This document shows positions 36,221-44,791 of a DNA stretch of 64,000 bases, in pieces. A model generated the notes under the pieces. It did not search any database. It had not been told where the DNA came from and saw only the letters and a program-made list of their open reading frames with translations. The stretch's first letter is position 1. The number at the start of each line of letters is the position of its first letter. The position numbers and the translations under genes are program-made. The DNA comes from CAXBNB01 sp040151475 (GTDB lineage: Bacteria; Bacteroidota; Bacteroidia; Cytophagales; Cyclobacteriaceae), in NCBI RefSeq assembly GCF_040151475.1, contig NZ_JBDKWG010000147.1, positions 131,484 to 195,483 on the forward strand, in the 5' to 3' direction.

Positions 36221-38887
36221 TCAAACCTCCGATTTAAGCCCCACTTCATAGAGCAACTCTTTGAGGATCGCATCAGATTTATAACTATTGGCTCTTTTCA
36301 ACGCCGATTTTTTAAATGATTTCTGAAGCTCCTTGTCTTTCAAATAACCAACTACTTTTCCCGGAATTTCAGATTTGTTTTTCACCAAATAGCCCGTTTC
36401 CTCATGTTTTATGATGTCTTTTGGTCCCATGATATTATAAGCCACTACTGGCAACCCACAGCTCAATGCCTCCAGTACCACCACACTGAATGTGTCAAAT
36501 TTGGAAGGTAAAATCAACAAATCAGCAGCTGAATACAACTCCGGCAATTTGTTATGATCCACCCATCCCATAAACACAGCTTCCGGCATCTTTTTTCTCA
36601 ATTCTTCTTCAGCAGGGCCCTTACCAGCCACTACCAATTGTACATCCGGCAGTTGAGATTTCACTTTCGTGAATATATCAGGTAGCTCCATTACTCCTTT
36701 TTCCTTGCTTACCCTACCAGCATAGAGCAGAACCGGGACATTTTTTTTGATATTAAAAACCTCCTGACTATCCGTTTTTACAGGAATAAACTTATCCTCC
36801 ACCCAATGTGCGGTACGAAATACCTTAGATGACTTAAAGCCCATTTGCTTGCTCTTCAACCATTTTTGTTGGTCTTTATTCAAAACAAAAAGCTTATCGA
36901 ATTTTTTATAATAAGCTCTCAAAAACCGTCTCATCCTGCTTATGTTATCCTGTCCAAAATCAAGTACTTCCTTAGAAAAGGTAATCCAATCCGTATGCAA
37001 ATAATGAAAACAAGGTACATTGTATGCTTGCTTTAAATAGAGGGCTACCAATCCCATAGGCCCCTCAGTAGAGCACATTATCCTGTCGTATTCTCCTTCT
37101 AAAAATATTCTGTGGATGTCCAGTAGGTTGGGAATCCTCATGGGTTGATTTTGATAAAATGGCAAATTGAACTCTGACAATGGTTTTCTCACAATCAAAT
37201 GCTCGTCTTGCTCGATGGTGTTGCTACACACCAAAATATCTATTGGTAAATTCCTTATTTTGACTTCCTTGTGAATCGATTGTAACACCATTGCCACGCC
37301 ATTGCTGTCCTCATAGGTATCAGATAACCACAGCATTCTTGTGGGGTGTTCAAACTTTTTTATCTTTTGAGAAAATTCTTCCAGCAATGGCCTGGTATTG
37401 TACAACACCTTGGTACTGGTGAAGTTAGCAGCCAATATGAAATTAGCGGCCAAAAATGGGAAAGACAGCCCATCCAAAAATTTACTTAAATCAGGAAGTG
37501 GCACACCCTCGGTTGAACCCTGGCTCAATGATTTGTCCCATAATCGCCTTACTTCACTGGGAACTTCTATTTGATCCATCAACGTTTCTGGGGTCAGATT
37601 TTTCCAGTTAGAATCTGTTGTCAGTTTTTCAATCTTCCTGGCCAATCTCTCGGACAGGATAGTATTCAATTGATTACTGATAGAAAAAATAGAGTTCTCA
37701 TAAGATTCCACCAAATTGTCAGGATCTTCGTTGGTGGTATCCGCTATTTTCATGGCTTCATCAAACACCGGCTTATAATCATTTGATACAAGCCATCTTT
37801 TAGAAAAGTGAGGTTTAATACCCGCAAAGCAATTGTGAAAAAGATCCACAAACTTCATTGTGGTCTTGTGCCTTCTCAGTTCAGCAAAGGCATTGGACAA
37901 AAGCACTGCCTGAAGCTTGTCTTTGGTTTTTCCCCGATGTAGCATGATTCTGAGCATTCCCGGATCCTTGTGGTACAAGGCGATCTGGCACACATAATCC
38001 AAAAACGCAATGGTCATTTTTTCATAACTGCTGTGCGATCCGTAAGGTGCAATATTTCCCTTCCTAATTGCTTCCAATGCAAGCTGAGAAACTGGAGTGC
38101 TGCCTTTTTTGTTTTCCAGATTGGGTACATATAAGTACGAGCCAGTCAATCCGGAAAATATCCCCATGTGGCTGTCCGATCCTGCTGACATTGATTTTTT
38201 GTAGATATTTCGACAATACCTACCGGAATCCAACCCTGTCTCTTCCATCAGGTCGTCTATAGTCTCTTCATCCAGACTTTCGATCCAGGATTTGGTGAGC
38301 ATATTTTGCCAGGTGTCTCTTTGTCCGTTGATCACTTCGAACCGCTCAAAGAGTAAAGCCATTTTCTTAAAAAATCTATAAGGAGGTACCCCTGAGGTAT
38401 AATGGTATAACGGATGCGCCCAAATGGTAGGAATATCGTGCTCACAGGTATATTCCTGGAAATCGTAAATATTGGATCGGAGCTTGTTCAGCTTCACTTC
38501 CTGCTCGGGAGTAAACCCATAAGTAAGTACGTGGATTCCTACTTTGAAATCTGGTACCATACAACTGAACTCAGAAGCAGTAAGTATGTCCAATCCTTTG
38601 TCCTGCTGCTCGTAGCAGGATCGGGCATTGTTGTGATTGGTGATGGTGAATGCATCACAGCCTCGTTTTTTCAATGTATTCAATAGCCTTTCGGTAGGCA
38701 ACCATGTTTCAGGAGCTTTTAATATTCTACCTATAAGTTCATCGGGAACGTCACTGTTGTAATCGTGGCAATGCATGTCCATTTTGAGGATATCCTTTTG
38801 AGGAAATCGGGTTGCCTGATTGGCAGTAAAAGCATTGAGTTCTTTGACCAATTCCGAATGAAATGGTTTGTCAAAAGCATAATCCAT
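36221..38887 (-). CDS. PHP-domain / GT4 glycosyltransferase fusion
   Basis: This 888-residue protein has an N-terminal PHP-like metal-dependent hydrolase domain (about 35-330) with the DMHCHDYNSD motif (H39, H41), ITNHNNA near 88 and AGSDSH near 245. A linker follows, then a GT-B glycosyltransferase (about 505-885) with HYLHTDW near 615, the donor-site LLYAGRVSKEKG near 722 and EALSCGLPVVAYN near 810, diagnostic of GT4. The combination suggests a phosphoester or nucleotide-linked hydrolysis step tied to sugar transfer. Substrates are unknown. ATG 38887 is the conserved start; TTG 38911 is possible. Confidence 0.88.
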   Translation of the reverse strand: MDYAFDKPFHSELVKELNAFTANQATRFPQKDILKMDMHCHDYNSDVPDELIGRILKAPETWLPTERLLNTLKKRGCDAFTITNHNNARSCYEQQDKGLDILTASEFSCMVPDFKVGIHVLTYGFTPEQEVKLNKLRSNIYDFQEYTCEHDIPTIWAHPLYHYTSGVPPYRFFKKMALLFERFEVINGQRDTWQNMLTKSWIESLDEETIDDLMEETGLDSGRYCRNIYKKSMSAGSDSHMGIFSGLTGSYLYVPNLENKKGSTPVSQLALEAIRKGNIAPYGSHSSYEKMTIAFLDYVCQIALYHKDPGMLRIMLHRGKTKDKLQAVLLSNAFAELRRHKTTMKFVDLFHNCFAGIKPHFSKRWLVSNDYKPVFDEAMKIADTTNEDPDNLVESYENSIFSISNQLNTILSERLARKIEKLTTDSNWKNLTPETLMDQIEVPSEVRRLWDKSLSQGSTEGVPLPDLSKFLDGLSFPFLAANFILAANFTSTKVLYNTRPLLEEFSQKIKKFEHPTRMLWLSDTYEDSNGVAMVLQSIHKEVKIRNLPIDILVCSNTIEQDEHLIVRKPLSEFNLPFYQNQPMRIPNLLDIHRIFLEGEYDRIMCSTEGPMGLVALYLKQAYNVPCFHYLHTDWITFSKEVLDFGQDNISRMRRFLRAYYKKFDKLFVLNKDQQKWLKSKQMGFKSSKVFRTAHWVEDKFIPVKTDSQEVFNIKKNVPVLLYAGRVSKEKGVMELPDIFTKVKSQLPDVQLVVAGKGPAEEELRKKMPEAVFMGWVDHNKLPELYSAADLLILPSKFDTFSVVVLEALSCGLPVVAYNIMGPKDIIKHEETGYLVKNKSEIPGKVVGYLKDKELQKSFKKSALKRANSYKSDAILKELLYEVGLKSEV

Positions 38888-39023
38888 TGTAACAAGGTTT
38901 GTTAATCGCAATAATGCGAGGAAATTGTTAAATGAAAATAATGCTAATATTATGTTTTAATGACCCTTACGCAGGTATGAGAAGAGTGAATTAACATTGG
39001 GTTGATTGTAATGACTGTTCTAA

Positions 39024-39929
39024 TCACCTCATCTTAGTCCTTTTGATAAGGTAGGCACTCAGGATTTTGTCAAAATCATCATGGATATCTGCATCTACAA
39101 AATCAATTTTCAATTGTGAGCATTTAAGTTTCAACTCCTTATAATATGCCTGCATTTTGGTTTGATACGATTTCTTTATTTCAGTAGGAGTGAGCTTCAA
39201 AATAGCACCAGTTTCCAGATCATGGAACTTGTATGGCCTGTCTTCAAAATCGAAATCAAGCTCCGTGTTTTTATCATTTACATGAAAAAGCAATACTTCA
39301 TGCCTGTTGTGTTTGAGGTGCTGCAGGGCTGAAAACATCTCATTTTGGTTTTCAGTTTTTTGAAACATGTCACTGAAAATAATAACAAGCGATCTCTTGT
39401 GTATTTTCTTTGCAATCTGATGAAGAACTGAAGGCACATTCGTTTTTTTAGATCTTTTTTCACCTTCAAAAATTTTCTGCAATTCTACCAGCAATTTGTG
39501 TACATGGGTTGCAGTTGATTTTACTTCTGTTTGCACCTCTATCTCATCAGAAAAGGTGTATAACCCTACTGCATCTCTTTGTTTCTGGAGCAAAAATGCC
39601 AATGCAGCTGCTGCCAAAACAGAAAACCTTATTTTACCATATCCTGGCTGGGGATAATACATGGAAGAGGAATTGTCCAAAACCAAAAAGCAACGCAGGT
39701 TTGTTTCTTCTTCATACCTCTTGGTGTAGAGTCTGTCGGTTTTTGCAAATACCTTCCAGTCGATATGGCGCGTGCTCTCACCATAGTTATACAAACGATG
39801 TTCGGCAAACTCGACTGAAAAGCCATGATAAGGTGACTTGTGTAGCCCGGTAATAAATCCTTCCACAAGCTGCCTTGCCAACAATTCGATGTTTGAAAAC
39901 TCCTTTAGCTTGTCTATATCAAAATCCAT
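39024..39929 (-). CDS. DUF58 domain protein
   Basis: The 301 residues match the DUF58 family: the signature HRLYNYGESTRHIDWKVFAKT near residue 47 and a von Willebrand-like core with LVLDNSSSMYYP (a MIDAS-type DxSxS variant). Such proteins usually work with MoxR AAA ATPases and vWA proteins of the BatABD type; none is visible here. No membrane segment is seen. Confidence 0.9.
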   Translation of the reverse strand: MDFDIDKLKEFSNIELLARQLVEGFITGLHKSPYHGFSVEFAEHRLYNYGESTRHIDWKVFAKTDRLYTKRYEEETNLRCFLVLDNSSSMYYPQPGYGKIRFSVLAAAALAFLLQKQRDAVGLYTFSDEIEVQTEVKSTATHVHKLLVELQKIFEGEKRSKKTNVPSVLHQIAKKIHKRSLVIIFSDMFQKTENQNEMFSALQHLKHNRHEVLLFHVNDKNTELDFDFEDRPYKFHDLETGAILKLTPTEIKKSYQTKMQAYYKELKLKCSQLKIDFVDADIHDDFDKILSAYLIKRTKMR

Positions 39930-40183
39930 TTTGAAAGTTTTTTTGTCCGTTTACCTCAACTACTTACATAAGTAATGCAATTTATAAATGATTGTCAATT
40001 GAATTGATCTTTTGGTTTTTCTATTTGAAAAAATATAACTCCAAGCTTCAAGGCCAACAGCAAAGAAAAAAGTGATAATACAAGGTCAAATTGCTTTTGT
40101 ATTCCAAATTATACTATATTTAAATGTTTTATTAAAATTGTAAACGCAATACCTAACTTCAAACGCATAAAAAAGAGACTAAA

Positions 40184-40561
40184 GTGGAAGAGCACAAGGA
40201 TAATGACAGACAGGAAATATACTCTGAAAGAGTAAGGGCAGGAAAGAGAACCTATTTTTTTGACATTAAGGCTACACGTTCAAACGACTACTACCTTACT
40301 ATTACAGAAAGTAAGAGAAGGTACAAAGATGGTGAGGAAGGTTTTTTCTACGAAAAGCATAAAATCTTTTTGTACAAAGAAGATTTCAACAAATTCGTTG
40401 AAGCTTTGAACCACACTGTGGATCATGTGAAAAACGAGTTGTTACCGGATGTCGATTTCACAGAGTTTGATAGAGAAAAAGAGTATGAGGAAAAAGACAC
40501 TGCCGATACAGATGCTACTTCAGATTCTTCGGGTGACGATACTGAGTTGAAGTGGGACTAA
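40184..40561 (+). CDS. DUF3276 / PUR-family nucleic-acid-binding protein
   Basis: The 125-residue protein matches the PurA-like DUF3276 family of Bacteroidota (SERVRAGKRTYFFDIKATRSNDYYLTITESKR), with one PUR repeat and an acidic disordered tail. The fold binds single-stranded DNA or RNA. The start is GTG 40184 behind AAGAGAC. A terminator follows. Confidence 0.9.
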   Translation: MEEHKDNDRQEIYSERVRAGKRTYFFDIKATRSNDYYLTITESKRRYKDGEEGFFYEKHKIFLYKEDFNKFVEALNHTVDHVKNELLPDVDFTEFDREKEYEEKDTADTDATSDSSGDDTELKWD

Positions 40562-40588
40562 GGTCTGATTTATTAAGTAAGAATTTGA

Positions 40589-40617
40589 GTCCTTGAAGAA
40601 ACGCAAGGGCTTTTTTT
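40589..40617 (+). terminator. Terminator after DUF3276, ending 10 nt before the next start codon
   Basis: GTCCTTG (40589-40595) pairs with CAAGGGC (40604-40610) around an 8-nt loop and is followed by seven T. The next gene's ATG is at 40628. Confidence 0.8.
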
Positions 40618-40627
40618 ATTTTAGTTT

Positions 40628-41725
40628 ATGATCAATAAGACATTATTCTATATTGTGTTGATAACAGCCGTGTTCATCCTTGTAGCATGGCTTTTTTCAG
40701 ATATATTCATTTATACCTCCATTTCACTCGTACTGGCTACCATTCTTCGCCCGCTTACCAATTTCATCAGCAGAACATACATTTTCAAAGTAAAAGTCCC
40801 CAGAGTAATAGCCATATTCTTCTCATTCGGGCTTGTAGCTGCCGTTATTTCTCTGTTTGTCCTGTTGTTTGTTCCTTTAGTTATCAAACAAACCGAAGTA
40901 ATTTCTAATTTGAACATCGAAGAGGTATATGAAAACCTATCGGTTCCTTTTGTCTCCATAGAAAATTTTCTGATTAGCAATAACATTCTGAAAGAAGGTG
41001 GTGATAGTTTCAACGAAGAGATCAAAGCATCCATTATTGAATTTGTTAGCAACATTAACTTCAAAGATCTTCTCGACAATCTACTCAGCTTCACAGGAAC
41101 ATTCTTTATAAGCATATTGGCCATCTCGTTTATTTCATTTTTCTTGTTGTATGAAAATGGGCTGCTCAGCAGGCAAATGATTGCTCTGGTACCCAATGCT
41201 TATTTCGAAGTTTTTATTTCTGCTGTTTTTAAAATAGAAAAACTTTTATCCAATTACCTGATAGGACTTACACTACAAATGCTTGCCATTTTTTCAGTTG
41301 CTGCACTTGGTCTTACCATTTTAGGAGTGAATTATGCCATCACCATTGCTGTTTTTGCTGCAGTTGCCAACCTCATACCCTATTTGGGGCCACTTTTGGG
41401 TGCCATATTCGGTATAGTAGTAGGAATCTCTACGTCTGGTGAATTTTCATTCGACAACACCGCAGTATTATTGATTGTAAAAATAATATCAGTATTTGCT
41501 GTAGTTCAAGCTATGGACAATGTAATCTTTCAACCACTGATATTTTCAAAATCAGTGAAAGCACATCCACTAGAAATATTTGTTGTTATCTTTGCCGCCG
41601 CAACTTTAGGGGGTATTCCCGGCATGATTGCGGCCATCCCGGTTTACACTATTATAAGGGTATCTGTAGTGGAAATCAATTGGGGATTTAAGAGGTATCA
41701 TATATTTCAAATCAAAAACAATTAG
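40628..41725 (+). CDS. AI-2E family transporter
   Basis: This 365-residue inner-membrane protein has about eight membrane segments and the family signature in NLIPYLGPLLGAIFGIVVG (near 250) and VIFQPLIFSKSVKAHPLEIFVVI near 300. The family is named after the E. coli AI-2 exporter TqsA, but most members have other or unknown substrates. It starts 10 nt after a terminator-like hairpin and is followed 7 nt later by ychF. Confidence 0.88.
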   Translation: MINKTLFYIVLITAVFILVAWLFSDIFIYTSISLVLATILRPLTNFISRTYIFKVKVPRVIAIFFSFGLVAAVISLFVLLFVPLVIKQTEVISNLNIEEVYENLSVPFVSIENFLISNNILKEGGDSFNEEIKASIIEFVSNINFKDLLDNLLSFTGTFFISILAISFISFFLLYENGLLSRQMIALVPNAYFEVFISAVFKIEKLLSNYLIGLTLQMLAIFSVAALGLTILGVNYAITIAVFAAVANLIPYLGPLLGAIFGIVVGISTSGEFSFDNTAVLLIVKIISVFAVVQAMDNVIFQPLIFSKSVKAHPLEIFVVIFAAATLGGIPGMIAAIPVYTIIRVSVVEINWGFKRYHIFQIKNN

Positions 41726-41732
41726 ATTTTAA

Positions 41733-42830
41733 ATGGCATTAAAATGCGGTATAGTTGGTTTACCTAATGTAGGAAAATCAACACTATTCAATGCGTTATC
41801 AAACGCAAAAGCAGAAGCAGCTAACTTTCCTTTTTGTACGATCGAACCCAACGTCGGGGTGATTTCAGTGCCTGATGAAAGGTTGAAAATATTAGAAGAT
41901 CTTGTGTCTCCCCAGAGGGTATTGCCTACGGTAATCGAGTTTGTAGATATTGCAGGGTTAGTAAAAGGAGCAAGTAAAGGAGAAGGCCTGGGAAATAAAT
42001 TTCTCGCCAATATACGGGAAGTAGATGCCATCATTCATGTAGTTCGATGCTTTGTAGATGACAATATTGTACATGTAGCCGGTGGAGTAGATCCTGTTTT
42101 CGACAAAGAGGTAATCGACACTGAATTGCAATTGAAAGATTTGGAATCTATCGATAAAAAAATTCAGCGAGTAGAAAAAATAGCTAAATCCGGTGACGCT
42201 GCAGCTAAAAAAGAACTCCCTGTTCTCCAAAAGTACAAAGCTCATCTGGAAGCCGGACACAATGCCAGAACACTGGAAGTGTCGGCGGAAGAAAAAGAAG
42301 AAATTGCTCCACTACAACTCTTGACCATAAAGCCAGTAATCTATGCCGCCAATGTAGAAGAGGAAGTAATCCTCACCGGAAACAAATATGTAGAAGCACT
42401 AAAAGAATCGGTGAAAGCCGAAAATGCACAAGTGATTACGGTAAGTGCTTCCATCGAAGCGCAAATAGCAGAATTGGACGATCCGGAAGAAAAAGAAATG
42501 TTTTTAGGAGAATATGGCTTGAAAGAATCAGGGCTTGATAAACTTATCCGTGCGTCTTACGAGATTCTTGATCTTATCACCTATTTCACTGCGGGTGTGC
42601 AGGAAGTACGGGCATGGACTATCAAAAAAGGCTGGAAAGCTCCGCAAGCTGCTGGTGTGATCCATACAGATTTTGAAAAAGGATTTATTAAAGCTGAAGT
42701 AATAAAACTGGAAAACTACCAGCTATACAAAACAGAGGCTGGTTGTAAAGAAGCAGGAAAACTAGCCATTGAAGGCAAAGAATATATAGTGAAGGATGGA
42801 GACATCATGCACTTCAGATTTAATGTTTAA
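41733..42830 (+). CDS. ychF: Redox-regulated ATPase YchF (Obg-like)
   Basis: The 365-residue P-loop protein has G1 GLPNVGKSTLFNAL, G3 DIAGLVKGASKGEGLG, HVVRCF and the altered G4 AANVEEE that makes YchF prefer ATP over GTP. A coiled insert (about 125-190) and a TGS domain (about 275-360, YFTAGVQEVRAWTIKKGWKAPQAAG) complete the family layout. It binds ribosomes and is linked to stress control. Confidence 0.96.
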   Translation: MALKCGIVGLPNVGKSTLFNALSNAKAEAANFPFCTIEPNVGVISVPDERLKILEDLVSPQRVLPTVIEFVDIAGLVKGASKGEGLGNKFLANIREVDAIIHVVRCFVDDNIVHVAGGVDPVFDKEVIDTELQLKDLESIDKKIQRVEKIAKSGDAAAKKELPVLQKYKAHLEAGHNARTLEVSAEEKEEIAPLQLLTIKPVIYAANVEEEVILTGNKYVEALKESVKAENAQVITVSASIEAQIAELDDPEEKEMFLGEYGLKESGLDKLIRASYEILDLITYFTAGVQEVRAWTIKKGWKAPQAAGVIHTDFEKGFIKAEVIKLENYQLYKTEAGCKEAGKLAIEGKEYIVKDGDIMHFRFNV

Positions 42831-42906
42831 AATTTTTCTTGGAAAAAATAAATTGTGATTGTCCATTTTAAAATGGCTCAGCCGTCTTAAAAGAAAAAAC
42901 ATAATC

Positions 42907-43239
42907 ATGAAACAATTTTTGTATTTAATCAGAGGAGGAGATCACGAGTTCAACAAATTATCTCCGGAGGAATTTCAGGCACACATGGAAAAATGGGCAG
43001 CCTGGATGTCAGAAATCAAAGCTGAAGGTTTTCCATTGGATACCGAAGGTAAAGTAGTTACCAACGGTGGCTCAATAGTAACCGACGGGCCATTTGCAGA
43101 AGGAACTGAAGTAGTAGGCGGCTACCTATTGCTACCAGCTAATGATCTTGAACATGCTACCCAAATGGCAAAAGGCTGTCCGGTACATGAGATGGGTGGT
43201 ACAGTCGAGGTACGCCCTATCAATGCCATGCCGGAATAA
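42907..43239 (+). CDS. YCII-related DGPF-domain protein
   Basis: The 110-residue protein has the DGPF motif (IVTDGPFAEGTEVVGGYLLL) of the YCII-related family, and begins MKQFLYLIRGGDHEFNKLSP. DGPF genes are the usual neighbours of ECF42 sigma factors, and one follows directly. Function is unknown; ATG 42907 is the conserved start. Confidence 0.9.
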   Translation: MKQFLYLIRGGDHEFNKLSPEEFQAHMEKWAAWMSEIKAEGFPLDTEGKVVTNGGSIVTDGPFAEGTEVVGGYLLLPANDLEHATQMAKGCPVHEMGGTVEVRPINAMPE

Positions 43240-43256
43240 TTGAACAAAAACACCAG

Positions 43257-43288
43257 AAAGCCCGATTGAAATTCATTCGGGCTTTTTT
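43257..43288 (+). terminator. Terminator-like hairpin between DGPF and sigma genes
   Basis: AAAGCCCGA (43257-43265) pairs with TCGGGCTTT (43277-43285), followed by a T tract to 43288. The sigma gene starts at 43300, so the hairpin could limit sigma expression by attenuation. Confidence 0.8.
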
Positions 43289-43299
43289 ATTTTACAGTC

Positions 43300-44544
43300 A
43301 TGTCAGATCAGGTAACCTCTCTTGTTGATCATTATTTCCGAAATGAATATGGAAATGCCGTGTCTTACCTCACAGCTAAGTTTGGCAAGCAACATCTGGA
43401 GTTGGCAGAAGATGCCGTGCAAGAGGCACTTTTCAAAGCCATGAAAAACTGGTCATACTCCAAGGTTCCAAACAATCCTTCCGGATGGATTGTTACTGTG
43501 GCTTCCAACAAAATGATAGATCACCTAAGAAGGGCAACACGCCTGGAAGAGTCTAATGCTACGGATCCAGAACCTGTCGTACATCAGGAAATTGATCTTG
43601 AGTCCATTCAGGACGATGTGGTAAAAATGATGTTTGCCTGTTGTCATCCTTCACTCAGCACCGAACATCAGATCATCCTCACCCTAAAAATTCTTGGAGG
43701 GTTGTCTGTCAAAGAAATTGCCAGGGCATTGCTGAAGAAAGAAGAAACCATTGCCAAATCCTATACCAGAGCCAAACAAAAATTTAAAAATGAAAACATT
43801 CAACTCGAATTACCACAGCCTGTTGAAATCAAAAACCGATTGAGTACTGTTCTGCATATTATATATTTACTCTTCAACGAAGGCTACAAAACCACCAATG
43901 GGAATGAGCTTTTAAAAAAGGATTTGTGTCAGGAAGCCATTAGATTGAATGGAATCTTACTTGAAAATAATGATTGCAATACATCCATAGCTAACGCCTT
44001 AATGGCTTTGATGTATTTTCATTCTTCAAGATTTGATGCAAGAGTAGATAAAGAGGGTTATTTGATCACATTGGAATTTCAAAACAGGTCATTGTGGAAT
44101 CAAAACTATATTCAAAAAGGAATTGAATATTTAGAAAAAGCAACTAAAGGTGCATTCATTAATGAGTTTTACCTCCAGGCAACCATCAGCGGACTACATT
44201 GTGAAGCCAAACATTATGATGAAACCAAATGGTCAGATATTTTGGAGTTGTATGACACTCTGACAAGGCTGAACCCCTCTCCAGTGGTAAAGCTAAACAG
44301 GATAGTGGCACTCGGAAAAGCCAAGTCTCCAAACGACGCATTGAAAGAATTAAAACAGCTTGAAACCAATCCACAAATAGAAAATCATTACTTGTACTAT
44401 GCAATTAAAGGAGAATTTTTGATCGAATCTGGTAGCTTAAAAGAAGGAAAACAGGCAACACTGAAAGCCATTTCACTCACTAACAACACCGCTGAAAAAC
44501 AGTACCTGATGAAAAAGCTTGAAGTTTTATCTGAGTCAAAATAA
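43300..44544 (+). CDS. ECF42-type RNA polymerase sigma factor
   Basis: At 414 residues this is an ECF sigma factor with a long C-terminal extension. Region 2 spans about 15-85 (LAEDAVQEALFKAMKNW, SGWIVTVASNKMIDHLRR). Region 4 spans about 110-165 (IILTLKILGGLSVKEIARAL), followed by a DUF6596/TPR-like extension (LHIIYLLFNEGYKTTNGNELLKKDLCQEAIRL). This layout and the adjacent DGPF gene are hallmarks of ECF42, in which the extension takes the place of an anti-sigma factor. Confidence 0.9.
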   Translation: MSDQVTSLVDHYFRNEYGNAVSYLTAKFGKQHLELAEDAVQEALFKAMKNWSYSKVPNNPSGWIVTVASNKMIDHLRRATRLEESNATDPEPVVHQEIDLESIQDDVVKMMFACCHPSLSTEHQIILTLKILGGLSVKEIARALLKKEETIAKSYTRAKQKFKNENIQLELPQPVEIKNRLSTVLHIIYLLFNEGYKTTNGNELLKKDLCQEAIRLNGILLENNDCNTSIANALMALMYFHSSRFDARVDKEGYLITLEFQNRSLWNQNYIQKGIEYLEKATKGAFINEFYLQATISGLHCEAKHYDETKWSDILELYDTLTRLNPSPVVKLNRIVALGKAKSPNDALKELKQLETNPQIENHYLYYAIKGEFLIESGSLKEGKQATLKAISLTNNTAEKQYLMKKLEVLSESK

Positions 44545-44791
44545 TCTCCTGAAAAAACTTCAACAATCTGTACTGATTGCAACAAAACAACTAATTTTGT
44601 ACTAATAGAGAAGGTTTTTAGGCAAAAAAATAATCGATTGATAATTTTATACCCAAAGTACCTTCATGAAGGGATATTTCAATTGTGATAACCTAACGTT
44701 TGTAAGGTAATTTATTTACTTTTGACAACCATTAGGTGTATCTACCGAAACCTTCGTAAGAATTACTATTAATAATTAAAAATATACAAAT

